From IMG/VR virus record IMGVR_UViG_3300022690_000489, positions 1 through 37,884 of that record: a stretch of DNA of 37,884 bases; one strand, 5' to 3'. Within the stretch, counting starts at the first letter, position 1. The number at the start of each line of letters is the position of its first letter. A model generated the notes under the pieces. The model worked only from the letters and a program-made list of their open reading frames with translations, did no database searches and was not told where the DNA came from. Below, one piece after another: positions 6,727-15,119 of this stretch. This DNA comes from a virus. The translations under genes were made by a program, and so were the position numbers.

Positions 6727-7740
6727 CTAGTAGGCTATGGATTGAAGGTCGCAACAAATGTTCGTGTATCCCAAACGCTGGAATCCTTCGATATAAAATC
6801 TTCGATCCTTACGCTCGTACCACCCGCTAATTTTTTCCTGATCTGCTTCAACATCAACGCCAACAGCTTGGTTCGCCTTGGTAGTATAAAGTATCAAATT
6901 ATCCCTGCCGAATAGTGGACAAGTAGTATCGTTCAACGCGTCATCCCAAGCATAAATCGCCATAATTCGAATACCTCTATACGTTAAGTTTTGGGCACCG
7001 TCCATCAAAAGGGTGAATTGTCTTTCTGTTCCTTGTGAATTGGATTCATAAGAAGCCAACAGATTTTCAAAAACAGAGCCGGTAACCGCGAAATATTTCA
7101 TTTCATTTGGCAACTGTTTTAGAATTATTGCGCTGTCTTCAAACATAGTTCGCAGTGCAGTGAGCGCCGCCCCGTCTGCCAATACTCCAGCAATATCGGA
7201 AGTCCTTCGCACGCAATAGGCCGAGCCTGTTCCTGAATTAGCAATCAACTGCGTCCATAATCCATCCATTTGATTCCAGTCAGCATCAGCATCAAGAAGG
7301 TCTCCAAAACTTAGGATTCTGAAAGTGTCACGCCTTGCGCCGTCACTTACGTGCTCGTCAATGATTTGTTGAATTCGAGTCCCTTCCGGGTTAAATTCTT
7401 CTACCCCACTTCGAAGCCACTCTTCAGCTAGAACGTTGCCAACAAGTCCTTCGAAATCGTCCTTACACCACTCCATATTAATCTCAAGCTCTTTCAAGTC
7501 GAGTGTGGTATTCGTAATATCAATACCGTCCGTAAACGTACGGGCGCAACTGGTATACGCTTTTATGATTTTCGTCAACGGAAGTAATAAAGCGATTTGC
7601 TGCTTATACTTCAATTTCGGAAATATAGTAAACAGATCGCTAATTGCCGGGGTGTTTATGCTCGGACAAAATAAAACGTCTGTAGAAAGTTTTCCGTTAT
7701 AGGTGTAATTAAAATCTACACCAACTTCAATTTCAGCCAT
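6727..7740 (-). CDS. Major capsid protein (HK97-like)
   Basis: 337 aa, beginning MAEIEVGVDFNYTYNG and ending in a beta-rich segment FYIEGFQRLGYTNICC. The layout fits an HK97-fold shell protein: long N-arm with TLDLKELEINMEW (E-loop region, around residues 79-91), helical P-domain in the middle (LVGNVLAEEW; TLALRTMFEDSAIIL-type helices), and A-domain strands at the end. The strongest support is position: directly downstream of the ClpP-like prohead protease/scaffold gene, 11 nt apart. No separate decoration protein is evident. Assignment is by context plus general composition rather than a diagnostic motif. Confidence 0.75.
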   Translation of the reverse strand: MAEIEVGVDFNYTYNGKLSTDVLFCPSINTPAISDLFTIFPKLKYKQQIALLLPLTKIIKAYTSCARTFTDGIDITNTTLDLKELEINMEWCKDDFEGLVGNVLAEEWLRSGVEEFNPEGTRIQQIIDEHVSDGARRDTFRILSFGDLLDADADWNQMDGLWTQLIANSGTGSAYCVRRTSDIAGVLADGAALTALRTMFEDSAIILKQLPNEMKYFAVTGSVFENLLASYESNSQGTERQFTLLMDGAQNLTYRGIRIMAIYAWDDALNDTTCPLFGRDNLILYTTKANQAVGVDVEADQEKISGWYERKDRRFYIEGFQRLGYTNICCDLQSIAY

Positions 7741-7751
7741 TACTTAAATAT

Positions 7752-8918
7752 TTAAAGTTTCATAAAATCTTTAACCCATCCACTAAGCCCGATTTCTTTC
7801 GCAATTTGCGCCTGATTTGCTTTGTTAATAGGCTTAATGTTTCCTTTCGCAATTATCGGCGGCCCACCGACTGTCATTTTTTTGAGGTTGTTAATCTCTG
7901 TAATTACCGAAGCGGTGTTAGTTTTCATCACTTCCATTTCATCGGCCAATTTCTTTTCGTTGATTTTTTTGTCTTCCAACTTCGCTTTTAATTCGTCAAC
8001 CTCTTTATTGAGTGCCGCCGTTACTTCGGCCGCTTTGTCTTTCTGTTCGGCGTCCGCCTCTTGAACGCTTTCGATAATACCGTCCACGTTTATAGTTATG
8101 CTTCGACCATCGGCTAAAAGGTGCGTTCCTTCCGGTGCCTTGGTTTCGGTTTGATTCCCTTCCTCGTCAACGGTAAAGGCGGCTTTGCCTTCCAGCTCTC
8201 CATCATCGGAATCAATAAATATTTGCGAACCGTCTTCTAAATCAAGGATCATTCCGTGTTCGGCGCCGGTTATTTTTTGAATGTTTTTGACTATGTTATC
8301 TAATCCGTCAAGGAATTTTTTAGAAATACTTTCCATGTTCAATTCCTTGTCTTTGGTATCTTTAGTATCTTTCATTTTATGAATATTTTTTGTTTCCAGT
8401 TTTGCAACGGCCTTGGCGCCGGTTATAATTGAATCAATGAAACCCAATTCCTTGGCCTCTTTTGGAGTTAGCCAAGTTTCCTCGTCCATCATTTCAGAAA
8501 TCTTTTTATTAGATAGCTTAGTTTTGGTTTTGTATAAATTGACCAAATCGGTTTTTATGCTTTCTAATTGTTCGGCGGCGGCCTTCAAATCGGACGCATC
8601 ACCCTGAAGCATTATGGCGGGGTTGTGAATCATAAACCTTGCCGTTTCTGCCATCTGAACCTCGTCAGCTTGCAAAGCGATATAAGTAGCAATCGAAGCA
8701 CATAGCCCCTCAATTATTACTGTGATTTTTTTATCTGACCCTTTGAGAATATTACCTATTGTCCAGCCGGCGAACACGTCACCACCTGGCGAAGAAATAT
8801 GTATTATTAGTTCATCCGCATCCGGGATTTTATTGATTTCTGATTGTATTTCATCCGGCGAATTGCCAAAGGTTCCAATCTCGTTATAAATGAAAATGTG
8901 ATTTTCTTTGTGATCCAC
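7752..8918 (-). CDS. ClpP-like prohead protease fused to scaffold
   Basis: 388 aa. Residues 1-165 are an S14 (ClpP-type) serine peptidase: IIHISSPGGDVFAG at 38-51, catalytic Ser75 in GLCASIATY, His98 in MIHNP, and the acidic third residue in the DEETWLTPKEAKELGF region at 145-160. Residues about 180-370 are low-complexity acidic sequence with a coiled coil (AALNKEVDELKAKLEDKK, around residues 301-318), the pattern of a capsid scaffold. In-frame ATG codons at residue 182 and residue 195 (8336) could give a free scaffold as in lambda C/Nu3. The gene opens with GTG at 8918 just after a promoter-like motif, and the major capsid gene follows within 11 nt. Confidence 0.88.
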   Translation of the reverse strand: MDHKENHIFIYNEIGTFGNSPDEIQSEINKIPDADELIIHISSPGGDVFAGWTIGNILKGSDKKITVIIEGLCASIATYIALQADEVQMAETARFMIHNPAIMLQGDASDLKAAAEQLESIKTDLVNLYKTKTKLSNKKISEMMDEETWLTPKEAKELGFIDSIITGAKAVAKLETKNIHKMKDTKDTKDKELNMESISKKFLDGLDNIVKNIQKITGAEHGMILDLEDGSQIFIDSDDGELEGKAAFTVDEEGNQTETKAPEGTHLLADGRSITINVDGIIESVQEADAEQKDKAAEVTAALNKEVDELKAKLEDKKINEKKLADEMEVMKTNTASVITEINNLKKMTVGGPPIIAKGNIKPINKANQAQIAKEIGLSGWVKDFMKL

Positions 8919-8922
8919 ATAA

Positions 8923-8956
8923 CAAAAATATTTTTAATGCTATGGAATTAACCAAA
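8923..8956 (-). promoter_or_regulatory. Candidate Bacteroidota-type promoter for the capsid operon
   Basis: On the minus strand TTTG (8956-8953) is followed after 22 nt by TATTTTTG (8930-8923), an exact match to the TAnnTTTG -7 element of Bacteroidota. The gene's GTG start lies 4 nt beyond the motif, so transcripts would have almost no leader. The spacing is at the long end of the known range. Confidence 0.4.
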
Positions 8957-8977
8957 AGGACTTAAATTAGTGCCCCT

Positions 8978-9073
8978 ATGAAAAGAGTCAAAGAATTAGA
9001 AAAAATGATCGATCGTTTACACAAACGGTGTGAGGTTCTTTATGACCGCTTACCAAAAAAGAAGAAAGATTAG
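8978..9073 (+). CDS. Possible 31-aa peptide on the plus strand
   Basis: An ATG at 8978 opens a 31-codon frame ending TAG at 9071-9073, antisense to the gap between the capsid protease gene and the 81-aa gene. The peptide is a Lys/Arg/Glu-rich amphipathic helix (KRVKELEKMIDRLHKR) with a basic tail. It occupies the whole gap of about 150 bp that otherwise holds only a promoter, but it opposes all neighbouring genes and could be chance. Confidence 0.25.
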   Translation: MKRVKELEKMIDRLHKRCEVLYDRLPKKKKD

Positions 9074-9315
9074 CCATTATACTTTCTCATTATCTGTTTA
9101 AAGCTGGTCGAACTAATTTTGAATAATTGCATTGTGGTTTGCTTGGCCTCGCGGTGGGTTAGTGGTAATTTTCTAGCCTCTTGATAAAAGAAATAGATTT
9201 CGCGGTGCGAGTCTGATGTATATGTCAAGTCGCCACGGTTCATTAAAAATTTTACAATTCCCTCAATCGATTGGTCTGGGCAATTAAGTTTAATATCTTT
9301 TATCAGATTGAGCAT
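9070..9315 (-). CDS. Hypothetical 81-aa protein after the tape measure
   Basis: Small, soluble, mainly helical and basic protein beginning MLNLIKDIKLNCPDQ. The C-terminal half, HREAKQTTMQLFKISSTSFKQIMRKY, could form a helix-turn-helix-like unit. It starts 5 nt after the tape measure stop and is the last gene of the tail operon; a promoter-like motif for the capsid operon follows. I do not recognise a family. Confidence 0.6.
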   Translation of the reverse strand: MLNLIKDIKLNCPDQSIEGIVKFLMNRGDLTYTSDSHREIYFFYQEARKLPLTHREAKQTTMQLFKISSTSFKQIMRKYNG

Positions 9316-9320
9316 AAGTT

Positions 9321-11294
9321 TTATCCTGGCGCGCCACCCGTGCCACCCGCGCCGCCCAGTGTAGCTTCTCCGACTTTGGTATTAAGGTTGTTTTGTGCAT
9401 CCGTTATTTCAACAACGGAAACCTCAATATTTGCGTCCGCCAGTCCCGCGCTCGCTGCGTCTGCGTTTTCACTTGCGGCCCCTGGAGCCGTTGAGAATTG
9501 AGATAATAAAGAGGCATTGACCCCGAGCAATCCGCCGCTTATATCCGCCGCACTTGCTGATTGTGCACCCGCGCCGCCCGGACTAACGCCACCACCCGCA
9601 CTAGTAGAAGTACCAAGAAACTTTTTAGCCGAGGCGATATTAGCAAAAATTCTAATTAACCCCGCCGCAAATTGACCAGCCCCGGCAAGACCAAACGTCA
9701 CCGTGTTCGCCGGATTTCCTTCTGACGCGGCTGTTAAGTGTGAAATCGCTTTGCCTGTATCTATCCCTATTTCGGTTAGCGCGAACGCTTTTTGTAGGTT
9801 TTCGCCTTGGCCTAATATTGTGGCAACGTCGATTAACGCCTGTTTTTCTAATGACTTTTTGCTTTTGTTTAGTGCCGCATCGCGTTTTTTATCTTCGGCG
9901 GCGGCCTTGTCTTTTAGTTTTTTCTCGGCGGCCAGTTGTTTATTGGTAGCCGTTACAATTCCGGCCAACTTCTCATTTAAAAATTCTTCCTCTAATTTTA
10001 TCCGCTCATTATTGGCAGTTTGTTCAAGTATCTGACGGGCTAAAATATTGTTCCCAACCGCTTCTAATTCAATTGCTAAAACTTCATTTATGATTTGTTG
10101 TCTTAGTTCAAACTCTTTTCGTGACCCTTCTTCGACTGTGATTAATCCCTCTTCTAATTCCAGGCGCCTTAGTTCGCTGCGCTGTTGAGCGCCCTCACGT
10201 GACAATGCCAAATCATTTATAAGTGCCTCGGACCTGAAACCCTGGGCCTCTTCGCGAATGTCCGCAAGTTCAAACTCGGCTTGTTTTAATTGAAGTTGAA
10301 TTTCAATATTGTCTTGGTCAAGAGAGAGCAGGGTTTTTAAATTATCGATCCGTTTTTGTTGGGTTTCAAGGGACGCCGTTTCGCGCTCGTCAATTATTCG
10401 GCCAGCTTCTATATTAGCTCTAACCCTTTGGCCAAGTGTATTTCTTTCCTCGTCGCGGATTTGCCTTTGTATTTCTATTAAGTTTAATTGATCTTTTGCT
10501 AATTTGTCGGCCTCTAATTGAGCCAGTTCAAATTCTCTTATGGTTTCTTTTATAGCTAAAATTGCATTTGTTCCCGCCGTAGATGCAAGCCCAAAAAGTA
10601 ATTTTTGAAACCCCTCTAAAAGTTTATCAATTGGCCCCTTACCGCCCGAGCCTAAAAGATCAGCAATTGAATTGCCAACGGTGCTGAATGCTAGCGAAAG
10701 CCTATCTTGCGCCCTTGCCAAATCTTTCGATCCGCGCCCGGTTGATAGATAAGCCGCGCCGAGTGCGCCAACGACTCCGACCATTGCAGTAAATGGGTTG
10801 ATCGCTTTTGATAGTGTTGCGATAAGGCCGCCAATGCTCACGCCAAAAACATTGGTCCCGGCCGTGGCCTCGGATAATAATTCTGGATAGTTGCCGACGT
10901 TGCGCCGGAAGTCGCCCGCGTCTTCCTCAAATCCGCTTATTTCAGAACTTAGTTGCTTAATAGACTTTTGAAGTTCGGCAAATCTTTTAGCGCCCTCAAC
11001 GGTTGATTTGTTTAGATTATTTCTTTCCTTAACCTGGGCAACAAGCTGGCGCCGTAATTTATTTAAAGACCCTTGTTCGGCCTCACTGTCTTTTATTAGT
11101 TCACGCTTGGATGCGGATAAGTCTTTATTTTCCCGTTCTAGTTTGGCAATTGATTTGGCATTCTTGTCATAATCCTTTGAAAGTTCTTTGATTTCTTCAC
11201 GGTTCTTTTTTAATACCGTGTTTAAATCGCCAATCTCTTGGTCAATGTCGGTAACCTCTATGTCAATTATTATGGTCTTCTCTTCGTCCGCCAT
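9321..11294 (-). CDS. Tail tape measure protein
   Basis: 657 aa. Residues 15-130 are a continuous coiled coil with heptad Leu/Ile and many Lys/Glu; residues about 145-190 hold hydrophobic segments (GVSIGGLIATL; FTAMVGVVGALGAAYL); residues about 250-480 are a second long Glu/Arg/Gln helix (repeated RRLELEEG, RQILEQ-type blocks); another hydrophobic stretch follows near 500-560 and the C-terminus is Ala/Gly/Ser-rich. This is the standard architecture of a short tape measure protein, whose length sets the tail length (a fairly short tail would be expected). Start ATG at 11294 overlaps the 61-aa upstream gene by 25 nt. That small gene looks like a partial copy of residues 77-123. Confidence 0.88.
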   Translation of the reverse strand: MADEEKTIIIDIEVTDIDQEIGDLNTVLKKNREEIKELSKDYDKNAKSIAKLERENKDLSASKRELIKDSEAEQGSLNKLRRQLVAQVKERNNLNKSTVEGAKRFAELQKSIKQLSSEISGFEEDAGDFRRNVGNYPELLSEATAGTNVFGVSIGGLIATLSKAINPFTAMVGVVGALGAAYLSTGRGSKDLARAQDRLSLAFSTVGNSIADLLGSGGKGPIDKLLEGFQKLLFGLASTAGTNAILAIKETIREFELAQLEADKLAKDQLNLIEIQRQIRDEERNTLGQRVRANIEAGRIIDERETASLETQQKRIDNLKTLLSLDQDNIEIQLQLKQAEFELADIREEAQGFRSEALINDLALSREGAQQRSELRRLELEEGLITVEEGSRKEFELRQQIINEVLAIELEAVGNNILARQILEQTANNERIKLEEEFLNEKLAGIVTATNKQLAAEKKLKDKAAAEDKKRDAALNKSKKSLEKQALIDVATILGQGENLQKAFALTEIGIDTGKAISHLTAASEGNPANTVTFGLAGAGQFAAGLIRIFANIASAKKFLGTSTSAGGGVSPGGAGAQSASAADISGGLLGVNASLLSQFSTAPGAASENADAASAGLADANIEVSVVEITDAQNNLNTKVGEATLGGAGGTGGAPG

Positions 11295-11455
11295 GTATTA
11301 TAACTTATTATTTCAAATCTCAATCTATTAATTGACTTTTGAAGTTGAATGAATCTTTTAGTTGATACATTGATGCTCTTTATTTTTTTTATTAGTGTAA
11401 CTAGTTCGTATCGCAAATCATTTAATGAACGTGCTAGAATCTTTTCTTTACCCAT
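11270..11455 (-). CDS. Small coiled-coil protein resembling a fragment of the tape measure
   Basis: 61 aa from the ATG at 11455 (a TTG two codons earlier is less likely). Residues 11-52 align with tape measure residues 77-123: LNDLRYELV against LNKLRRQLV, and KRFIQLQKSINRL against KRFAELQKSIKQL, with a 3-residue gap. The DNA also shares the 13-mer gacttttgaagtt at the equivalent point. It overlaps the upstream 670-aa gene by 8 nt and the tape measure start by 25 nt. It may be a duplicated and degenerating tape-measure segment or a dedicated partner; the basic C-terminus WRTKRRP diverges. Confidence 0.6.
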   Translation of the reverse strand: MGKEKILARSLNDLRYELVTLIKKIKSINVSTKRFIQLQKSINRLRFEIISYNTWRTKRRP

Positions 11456-13460
11456 TGCCAATTCGTATTAATTCAACTTCGGTACTAATCTTTGAACCTC
11501 TATAATTTTTAATTTTGTTTCTGTAAAAATACGATTTATACTTATTAACATAAACGGGTATCATAAAATCAAGATTAATTATATCTACTTCCGTAAGTCT
11601 GAAAAACGCACTAATAAATTTCATTTCGTTTAGAACATCTTCATAGTCCTGTAAATATTCATCCTTCAACGGTTGTCCGATCACATTTGGAAATTTGATT
11701 TGACCGAAGACAAGAGAATCTAAAAATCCGTCAACCTCGGGTATGTATTGGGTTTTTGCAAACCATGTGAATGGGATGTTTGTTTGATTAGATATATTGC
11801 CGCCATCGTCCGGGTCGGTAATTGCCAATGTGGTTGCCTGTTGAATTGATAAATCAGCTAGTGAGATATTACTTGACATAATCGCAACCTTGGGAACGGG
11901 TTCGAACTCCTTTAAAAATGTGCCGGGAATGTCGGGGTCTTCAATAAAAAATTTAATTTGAGGAATATAAAGACCGCTGGCAAAGGATAAAATATTAATC
12001 ATTGGAAAATATGGCGCCGTGTATATTTCTTTGATCGGGTCCAAGTGCTCATTATTAATATCAAATTGTCCTTGCCCGAAATTTTCTTCCGTTTCGGCTT
12101 TGTATGCCGATAGCTCCGGGTCGTCGTCGTCTTCCTGATAATTTATAATTGATACTCTTGAGTATTTATTAAGCAGTTTTGTAAAATCCGTTGTGGTCTT
12201 TTTAGACGTGTCTAATTTATCGCTCCAGTCTAACGCGCTAGGAATATTGTCTTCTATAGTTTTGAATAAATCAAGCGTTAATAATTTGCTATAGTTGTCC
12301 GGTTGTGGTACCACGCCAAAACAAAAGAATATATATTTCACAAAATCAGTTTGAAGCATATCTGGCATGGTTGAAGCCATTGTTATTTGGGTGTTTACCG
12401 TAATTTCCTGAACGGGTATAATAGCAATATTTCCAGAAGTGACCGTAAACGTGCCTGACCCTGGCGAATTAATGCCAATTTGAACGCTTATATCTTCAGT
12501 TGTTAGAAACGTTTCGGGCAATGTCAAATGAATTTCCAGTTCATTGGTTCCAATAGTCACGCCCACTTGTCTAGTAGTAAGAATTGCGGCATCCTTTTTT
12601 ATCTCGACTAAAATTTGGTTTGCCGTCACGTCGTCCCATTCGCCGATTAAAAATGCCTGTACACTATATTGATGATTAGCCCCGACATTTATGTTATTAC
12701 CTCCAACCCAACCGACTTCGGTTGTCACGGTGCCGCCGTTTGAAATTGGTATCGTAAAGTTTTCTAATAGTTCTATCGTTTGGTCTATAATAAATTGATT
12801 AGTGACTACAAAATCAGGGGCCGAAAACGGTTGAATCATTCTAAAATATGGATCATTTGCCGAATAGCTGACAAGCTCACCGCCAAGTGTCCATCCGATT
12901 TCATTGAATATTGTTGTCATTAAAGTATGAATAAACATTGCCGGGAACATTTGATCACTGTCTATCGCGGTGGTCGTTGCTAGTGCTTGATTTACAAAGT
13001 GTCCGTAATCAATTAGAGGGTAAACAAAACCGCTCGTTTTATTGTCTGCAATTGAATCGCCAATCGTTGAATAGTCCCAGTTATGATTGAATGCCGACAA
13101 GTCAAGCTCTGACATTTTTTTGTCTTTCAATAGATTAAACCATTCGGTATTGCCTTCGAAAAATGCACATTTGATTGTTTTGTCTTCTATCTTTTTGTAT
13201 CTCAAATATCCAATGGCAACTATTGCGCCCACATCCACTAGTTGAGCGTCTACTTTTTCGTATGGCTCACGTGTTGATATATTCAAATCGGACGGAAAGC
13301 CCAACGCGTTTTCGTTTTTGGTTGTGAGCGGCAAAGTAAAGTCATTACTAAACCCACCGGTCCGGGTGGACAAATCCCCGAATTCGTTGACCTCGTAATT
13401 TTGGGCAATAATTGTATTATTGAATTGATCTAAAACAATGTCGCCGACTTTAATTCTCAT
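11448..13460 (-). CDS. Large tail protein (distal tail/baseplate-like), 670 aa
   Basis: Begins MRIKVGDIVLDQFNNTII and contains TGGFSNDFTLPLTTKNENAL around residues 35-54, a pattern I associate with large tail proteins of Bacteroidota siphoviruses encoded beside the tape measure. The rest is long, beta-rich and low in Cys, with a Thr/Val-rich middle (residues about 240-380) that looks like an immunoglobulin-like or jelly-roll insert. It lies immediately before the tape measure, an unusual side for a distal tail protein in canonical gene orders. It joins the 137-aa gene by an ATGA overlap. Role in tail tip or receptor contact is inferred. Confidence 0.65.
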   Translation of the reverse strand: MRIKVGDIVLDQFNNTIIAQNYEVNEFGDLSTRTGGFSNDFTLPLTTKNENALGFPSDLNISTREPYEKVDAQLVDVGAIVAIGYLRYKKIEDKTIKCAFFEGNTEWFNLLKDKKMSELDLSAFNHNWDYSTIGDSIADNKTSGFVYPLIDYGHFVNQALATTTAIDSDQMFPAMFIHTLMTTIFNEIGWTLGGELVSYSANDPYFRMIQPFSAPDFVVTNQFIIDQTIELLENFTIPISNGGTVTTEVGWVGGNNINVGANHQYSVQAFLIGEWDDVTANQILVEIKKDAAILTTRQVGVTIGTNELEIHLTLPETFLTTEDISVQIGINSPGSGTFTVTSGNIAIIPVQEITVNTQITMASTMPDMLQTDFVKYIFFCFGVVPQPDNYSKLLTLDLFKTIEDNIPSALDWSDKLDTSKKTTTDFTKLLNKYSRVSIINYQEDDDDPELSAYKAETEENFGQGQFDINNEHLDPIKEIYTAPYFPMINILSFASGLYIPQIKFFIEDPDIPGTFLKEFEPVPKVAIMSSNISLADLSIQQATTLAITDPDDGGNISNQTNIPFTWFAKTQYIPEVDGFLDSLVFGQIKFPNVIGQPLKDEYLQDYEDVLNEMKFISAFFRLTEVDIINLDFMIPVYVNKYKSYFYRNKIKNYRGSKISTEVELIRIGNG

Positions 13461-13870
13461 AATGTAGGAATTATCAAATCGGGATATGTCAAGATGAATG
13501 AAATTTCATGGCGCTTGTCGCCGTCCGTTCTGTAGTTGAAGGACTTGCGATCGATTGACACCTGTAAGCCCTGGTCAACATCATTGACCACCGGTGAAAC
13601 TTTGATTTGAGCAATGGCAGTTATTTGTTGCTCGGTTAAATCTTGGCTTCTAACTATAATCGTTTCGTTTGCGGGAATATCTAAAACGTCTATTTCGACT
13701 TCGGCATCCAAAAAATCATTATCCCAATCGTTGAATACGTCACGTTTTGCCTTGGTCACTTTTCCTATTGTATAACCGTAAGACTTTTGAGCCACAAATG
13801 AGAATAGTTCTATTCCGCCCAATAGATTATACCATGATAGATTGATCGAATATTTACCGCTTCGTGCCAT
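13457..13870 (-). CDS. Probable tail protein, 137 aa
   Basis: Soluble beta-rich protein, MARSGKYSINLSWYN... with IDVLDIPANETIIV (residues 61-74) and a C-terminal HEISFILTYPDL. Size and location between a gp10-like tail completion protein and the large tail protein suggest a tail tube or tail terminator role; no specific family can be named. The first 17 nt overlap the 39-aa gene, and the region around its ATG shares a 13-mer with the previous junction (minus-strand AAGATGGCACGAA). Confidence 0.6.
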   Translation of the reverse strand: MARSGKYSINLSWYNLLGGIELFSFVAQKSYGYTIGKVTKAKRDVFNDWDNDFLDAEVEIDVLDIPANETIIVRSQDLTEQQITAIAQIKVSPVVNDVDQGLQVSIDRKSFNYRTDGDKRHEISFILTYPDLIIPTL

Positions 13871-13973
13871 CTTTCCATTTTTTAACCTTCATTTCTGCAA
13901 TTACGAATTCGTTTTCGTCGATTAAATAAAAGGTATAATTAAATTTGATCCATTTAATTTGGTTTCGTGCCAT
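13854..13973 (-). CDS. Small 39-aa protein between tail genes
   Basis: ATG at 13973, TAA at 13854-13856; fills the 83-nt gap between the two neighbouring tail genes, overlapping the first by 20 nt and the second by 17 nt. The peptide MARNQIKWIKFNYTFYLIDE continues into a basic tail ending KDGTKR. Its start (MAR) and end (DGTK) repeat the end and start of the flanking genes, as the same 13-nt DNA string occurs at both junctions. Function unknown. Confidence 0.55.
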   Translation of the reverse strand: MARNQIKWIKFNYTFYLIDENEFVIAEMKVKKWKDGTKR

Positions 13974-14412
13974 CTTCAATTGCTTTAAAATAAAAACTTA
14001 AACTAATGTCGGCAACATCGGCAACCAGCTTATTAACCCGCTCGTCGGATATGGCCGGGGTAATAATATCTTTCCGGCCGCCCTTTCTAAATAATCGACT
14101 GCCTAATTTTGCAATGGTCCGCGAAATAGCCCAAGCGAATTGTATCTTCGATCCTGAAAAAGACGGTTTACCGGTTTCAATCCAGCTTAATATCTTTGAT
14201 ACTGGTGGCATCTTTCCTGCCTTACGTCCGGTTTCGACCACATAGATAAAAGGTTTGCCGCTAACCTGAACTCTGTTCGGCTTAATCATGTCGTGCCTTA
14301 GGCTTGCCGAAGTCCGCCCGCTGGCATCGGTTCCTGTGTTCCGCATATTATCCCGAATGATTGTCACGGTGTTTTCGCCGAACTCGTTTAAAACTTCTGT
14401 CAATGCGCCCAT
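13954..14412 (-). CDS. HK97 gp10-like tail/neck completion protein
   Basis: 152 aa. N-terminal helix with ENTVTIIRDNMRNTG, then TDASGRTSASLRHDM (residues about 27-42) and FIYVVETGRKAG (54-65); AWAISRTIAKLGSRLFRKGGR (93-113) precedes a C-terminal helix. The order helix, 'TGxxxxSLR' strand, 'ETGR' turn and Arg/Gly-rich helix resembles the HK97-gp10 family that joins head or neck to tail. It shares one base with the stop/start of the upstream 76-aa gene and sits in a run of tail-assembly genes. Confidence 0.65.
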   Translation of the reverse strand: MGALTEVLNEFGENTVTIIRDNMRNTGTDASGRTSASLRHDMIKPNRVQVSGKPFIYVVETGRKAGKMPPVSKILSWIETGKPSFSGSKIQFAWAISRTIAKLGSRLFRKGGRKDIITPAISDERVNKLVADVADISLSFYFKAIEDGTKPN

Positions 14413-14642
14413 TATGATGTTATATTAAAAGTTACATATTGTGATTCCGGCGGAAGTGTCACTATGATACCCGAATATTTCATCATCATTTCGTGCATAT
14501 TTTTACTTTTTCTTTCTGCGAATAGCTGATATTTTGATAAAAGCGCATCACACCCAAGTCTATCAAAAGTGGCAGCGACTTGGTCAAAGTAAAGCAAACC
14601 TGGTTCTGGTATTTTCATTATGTCAGCGTGCTTAATGAACAA
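14412..14642 (-). CDS. Hypothetical 76-aa protein in the tail module
   Basis: Starts ATG at 14642, overlapping the upstream 165-aa gene by 25 nt, and ends at the start base of the gp10-like gene. N-terminal half helical (LLYFDQVAATFDRLGCDALLSKYQLFAERK), C-terminal half with a VTLPPESQYVTFNIT beta segment. Not recognised; its tight packing between tail genes suggests a minor virion or assembly role. Confidence 0.6.
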   Translation of the reverse strand: MFIKHADIMKIPEPGLLYFDQVAATFDRLGCDALLSKYQLFAERKSKNMHEMMMKYSGIIVTLPPESQYVTFNITS

Positions 14643-15115
14643 TAGTTGAAAGCATCATCAAATAAAACCGTGAGTGTTACGAGCGTTCCGGTCAAAAGAC
14701 TTGCGGTGTCCCTAATCACCGGTTCGGTGGTCCCGCTCACAACGCTTAATTTTTGGCTTGCCTTGTCCAACTCGTCGTTGATGTCGTTAGATTCGAATAA
14801 CCGGATAAACAAATTTACTGCCCGGTCCGTGATCGCCAATGTCCGAATAGATTCCTGCATTTTTTCAGTATCATTTTGGTCCAAATTAGAATCCGGATCA
14901 TCTTGTTGATAGAATACAAAACGAAGCGTCCAAGTCCGGTTAAAATTAGGGGTGAAATTAAACGTGCTTGGAAATGGTAGCGACCAGCACGTCAACCCCT
15001 CGTCAATATCTGGCACCAAGTTGAGCCACTGTTTGTCAGCGTGGACCCACTTGACCGAAACGCCAAGATTTTGACTTATGTCGTTTGAATAATCATATAT
15101 CGCTTGGTAATCCAT
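14618..15115 (-). CDS. Tail-module protein, 165 aa
   Basis: MDYQAIYDYSNDISQ... then a central segment with aromatic-rich strands FNFTPNFNRTWTLRFVFY (residues about 51-68), DxD-rich acidic loop, helical IRTLAITDRAVNLFIRLFE and a beta C-terminus. The WTLRFVF motif is familiar from proteins next to gp10-like genes in Bacteroidota phages, where they are probably minor tail or tail-terminator proteins. No membrane segments. Function otherwise unassigned. Confidence 0.6.
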   Translation of the reverse strand: MDYQAIYDYSNDISQNLGVSVKWVHADKQWLNLVPDIDEGLTCWSLPFPSTFNFTPNFNRTWTLRFVFYQQDDPDSNLDQNDTEKMQESIRTLAITDRAVNLFIRLFESNDINDELDKASQKLSVVSGTTEPVIRDTASLLTGTLVTLTVLFDDAFNYCSLSTLT

Positions 15116-15119
15116 AATT

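Noticed and set aside
9703-10035. 110-codon plus-strand frame inside the tape measure
   Set aside because: Mirror frame of a coding region with biased composition (Ser/Ala/Phe-rich); tape measure frame has clear protein features.
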